From Bacteroidales bacterium (GTDB taxonomy: Bacteria; Bacteroidota; Bacteroidia; Bacteroidales; P3), in contig JAFVCA010000015.1 of assembly GCA_017479705.1 (NCBI GenBank), positions 1-39,793 on the forward strand: DNA of 39,793 bases. The letters are read 5' to 3'. Below the pieces are notes generated by a model. That model saw only the letters and a list, made by a program, of their open reading frames with translations. It was not told the DNA's origin and did no database searches. Made by a program: the position numbers and the translations under genes. Below are positions 39,176 to 39,793 of this stretch, piece by piece. Positions within the stretch are counted from its first letter, which is position 1. Each line of letters starts with the position of its first letter.

Positions 39176-39235
39176 TATAACCAACTGTATAACCAACTGC
39201 ATAACCAACTGCATAACCAAGCGTATAACCAACTC
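39176..39235 (+). repeat. Five tandem 12-bp repeats
   Basis: TATAACCAACTG occurs as five head-to-tail units with few changes (39176, 39188, 39200, 39212, 39224). A frame starting with the ATG at 39173 would read them as YNQL/HNQL repeats, but it has no promoter that I can see. They may be binding sites in the left-end control region. The units are too short, and without spacers, for a CRISPR array. Confidence 0.75.
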
Positions 39236-39350
39236 CAAAAACACCTTCCGTGCACCCCGGTGGCGTTCTCGCCGCCGCACACCCTCCACAGCCACCCATT
39301 AAGCCCATCAAGCCCATCAAACCCACCTGCCAACCGCAAGGCATAAGAAA

Positions 39351-39387
39351 AGGGCGCAGAAGCCGTAAAAACAAGCCTCTGCGCCCT
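39351..39387. terminator. GC-rich hairpin near the left end
   Basis: AGGGCGCAGA (39351-39360) and TCTGCGCCCT (39378-39387) are exact complements, followed by CTTT on the plus strand and preceded by AAAA. It could stop transcription in either direction between the repressor and the left end, insulating the transposition sites. Confidence 0.5.
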
Positions 39388-39411
39388 CTTTGGCACCCCT
39401 GCCCACCTCGC

Positions 39412-39466
39412 TATTAAACCCCGATTAAAGCCCTGCTAAAGCACTATTAAACCATTATTAAAGCAT
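39412..39466 (-). repeat. Five contiguous 11-bp repeats, cluster B
   Basis: Read on the minus strand, five 11-mers follow without gaps: ATGCTTTAATA, ATGGTTTAATA, GTGCTTTAGCA, GGGCTTTAATC and GGGGTTTAATA. The common core is (G/T)G(C/G)TTTAATA. A unit of 11 bp is about one helical turn, so proteins bound to each unit would line up on one face. A similar three-unit cluster lies closer to the end (39487-39519). Confidence 0.75.
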
Positions 39467-39486
39467 CCCACCCCGGATCCGCCAAA

Positions 39487-39519
39487 AAATTAAACCAAAA
39501 TTCAACCAAATTAAAGCAC
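39487..39519 (-). repeat. Three contiguous 11-bp repeats, cluster A
   Basis: Minus-strand units GTGCTTTAATT, TGGTTGAATTT and TGGTTTAATTT share the core of cluster B. The cluster lies immediately inside the GTCCCC box at 39520-39526 and 20 bp from cluster B, so the eight units and this box form one array. Confidence 0.7.
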
Positions 39520-39633
39520 GGGGACGCTTTTATACAAACAAAAACAGCCGCCCACCAGCGACCGCAAAATATTAAATATCAGCCAAAAATCGGCAAAAAA
39601 TATCTTCTATCTTAGCATTTTAATAAGGGGACC
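39520..39633 (-). promoter_or_regulatory. Left-end transposase-binding sites
   Basis: On the minus strand GGTCCCC (39633-39627) near the tip and CGTCCCC (39526-39520) further in carry the same core as the three right-end boxes. The 107-bp distance between them resembles the separation of L1 from L2 in Mu. The stretch between them (39534-39626) shows no gene. Confidence 0.5.
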
Positions 39634-39652
39634 TTTCATACCGCCCCCTATA
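39627..39652 (-). repeat. Left terminal inverted repeat of the prophage
   Basis: Reading inward on the minus strand from 39652, the end is TATAGGGGGCGG then TATGAAAGGTCCCC. It matches the right end at 18 of 26 positions without gaps. Confidence 0.6.
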
Positions 39653-39656
39653 ATCT
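39653..39656. repeat. Target-site duplication, left copy (ATCT)
   Basis: The copy directly outside the TATA tip of the left end; the partner is at 473-476. On the minus strand it is AGAT, the end of the codons for THR in the interrupted gene. Confidence 0.6.
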
Positions 39657-39793
39657 GTGTGTGTTATTATACGGGTCTCTTGGAGGTGCAAAATACTGCA
39701 ATTTCGTATCTCCAGTCTTTTGTTTCCACAAACTTTCCCATTCCTCAAGCGGCTTGAAATACTTTTCCTTTCTACTATAGAACCACCTTGGAA
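39653..39793 (-). pseudogene. Host drmB-like (DUF1998) gene, 5' fragment
   Basis: The minus strand is open from the window edge and reads PRWFYSRKEKYFKPLEEWES, then LWKQKTGDTKLQYFAPPRDP and YNNTHR up to the duplication, after which phage sequence brings a stop. 'PRWFY......KPLEEW..LW' followed by 'F.PPR' is like the N-terminal region of DrmB-type proteins; the usual C..C of that region is replaced by Ser-Arg. Joined to the fragment at 1-476 it gives THRSFKDNNQLKDIYDTL and onward in one frame. The protein start is beyond the window. Confidence 0.6.

Larger units (their letters stand above)
477..39652 (-). mobile_element. Mu-like transposable prophage, about 39.2 kb, apparently complete
   Basis: The element carries every module of a transposable myovirus: repressor, MuA-type transposase, MuB-type ATPase, Gp16, DUF3164, terminase, DUF935 portal, MuF, protease/scaffold, capsid, sheath, tube, tape measure, baseplate and lysis genes. 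Its ends share 18 of 26 positions as inverted repeats starting with TATA, and it is flanked by a short direct repeat inside one interrupted host gene. The left (repressor/early) end is at 39652 and the right (modification) end at 477, so the phage map is reversed in this window. No integrase of tyrosine or serine type is present, in keeping with transposition. No structural gene is obviously broken, so it may be inducible. Confidence 0.9.

Noticed and set aside
39176-39235. Tandem repeats as a CRISPR array
   Set aside because: Units are 12 bp and contiguous, with no unique spacers and no cas genes.
39098-39346. An 82-residue plus-strand gene containing the 12-bp repeats
   Set aside because: Low-complexity composition (His, Pro, Ser runs), no promoter, and repeats better explained as DNA sites. 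The hairpin after its stop keeps it a faint possibility.
1-39793. A diversity-generating retroelement, as found in some Bacteroides Mu-like phages
   Set aside because: No reverse transcriptase gene and no template/variable repeat pair near the fibre genes were seen.
1-39793. tRNA or rRNA genes
   Set aside because: No cloverleaf-like or rRNA-like sequence was noticed on either strand by eye; a tRNAscan run would be decisive.

Overview
The window holds one nearly complete Mu-like (transposable) temperate phage, about 39.2 kb, integrated in the chromosome of a Bacteroidota host, most likely a member of the Bacteroidales. The host assignment rests on repeated TAnnTTTG promoter elements (with TTTG about 18-20 bp upstream at several of them), start codons without Shine-Dalgarno sequences, a DUF4248-type protein, and a surface protein with a BspA-type leucine-rich repeat region and a type IX secretion (Por) C-terminal signal. 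The prophage runs from about 477 to 39652. It is bounded by imperfect terminal inverted repeats that begin TATA and by a 4-bp direct repeat (ATCT on the + strand). Both flanks belong to one interrupted host gene on the minus strand that resembles drmB/DUF1998, a DISARM-type defence gene. Removing the prophage and one repeat copy rejoins that gene in frame.

Read from the phage left end (high coordinates). 38.4-39.65 kb: attL with repeat arrays, a rightward cI-like repressor gene and a switch region with two promoters that face each other. 30.1-38.4 kb (minus strand, early): a chain of small overlapping genes, a small HTH protein, a MuA-type DDE transposase, a MuB-type ATPase, a RecA/DnaB-fold ATPase, Gp16 (DUF1018), a DUF4406 protein, a DUF3164 protein and several small proteins. 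24.1-30.2 kb (plus strand): a packaging block with small and large terminase, Gp36-like protein, DUF935 portal, MuF minor head protein with an extra C-terminal domain, virion morphogenesis protein and a tail-terminator candidate. 11.1-24.0 kb (minus strand, late): head protease with a nested scaffold, decoration-like protein, major capsid, contractile sheath, tube, tail chaperones with a predicted -1 frameshift, tape measure, hub, spike, baseplate proteins, and a lysis cassette (M15 endolysin plus two overlapping membrane genes). The virion is therefore a contractile-tailed myovirus.

5.6-11.0 kb is AT-rich cargo: an ORF6N/PLD-like protein with its own promoter, and a T9SS-secreted LRR protein followed 9 bp later by a membrane protein of unknown function. 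2.3-5.4 kb carries further tail-associated and unknown genes. At the extreme right end, where Mu has mom, lie a thymidylate-synthase-family protein with the active-site Asp typical of dCMP hydroxymethylases and a Dam-like DNA methyltransferase. Together they look like a DNA-modification module, preceded by a long hairpin under its own promoter.

The most interesting points are the interrupted defence gene, the putative hydroxymethylase/methylase module, the secreted LRR plus membrane-protein cargo pair, the MuF C-terminal domain with an antisense promoter, the nested scaffold start with a duplicated leader, and eight 11-bp repeats near the left end.
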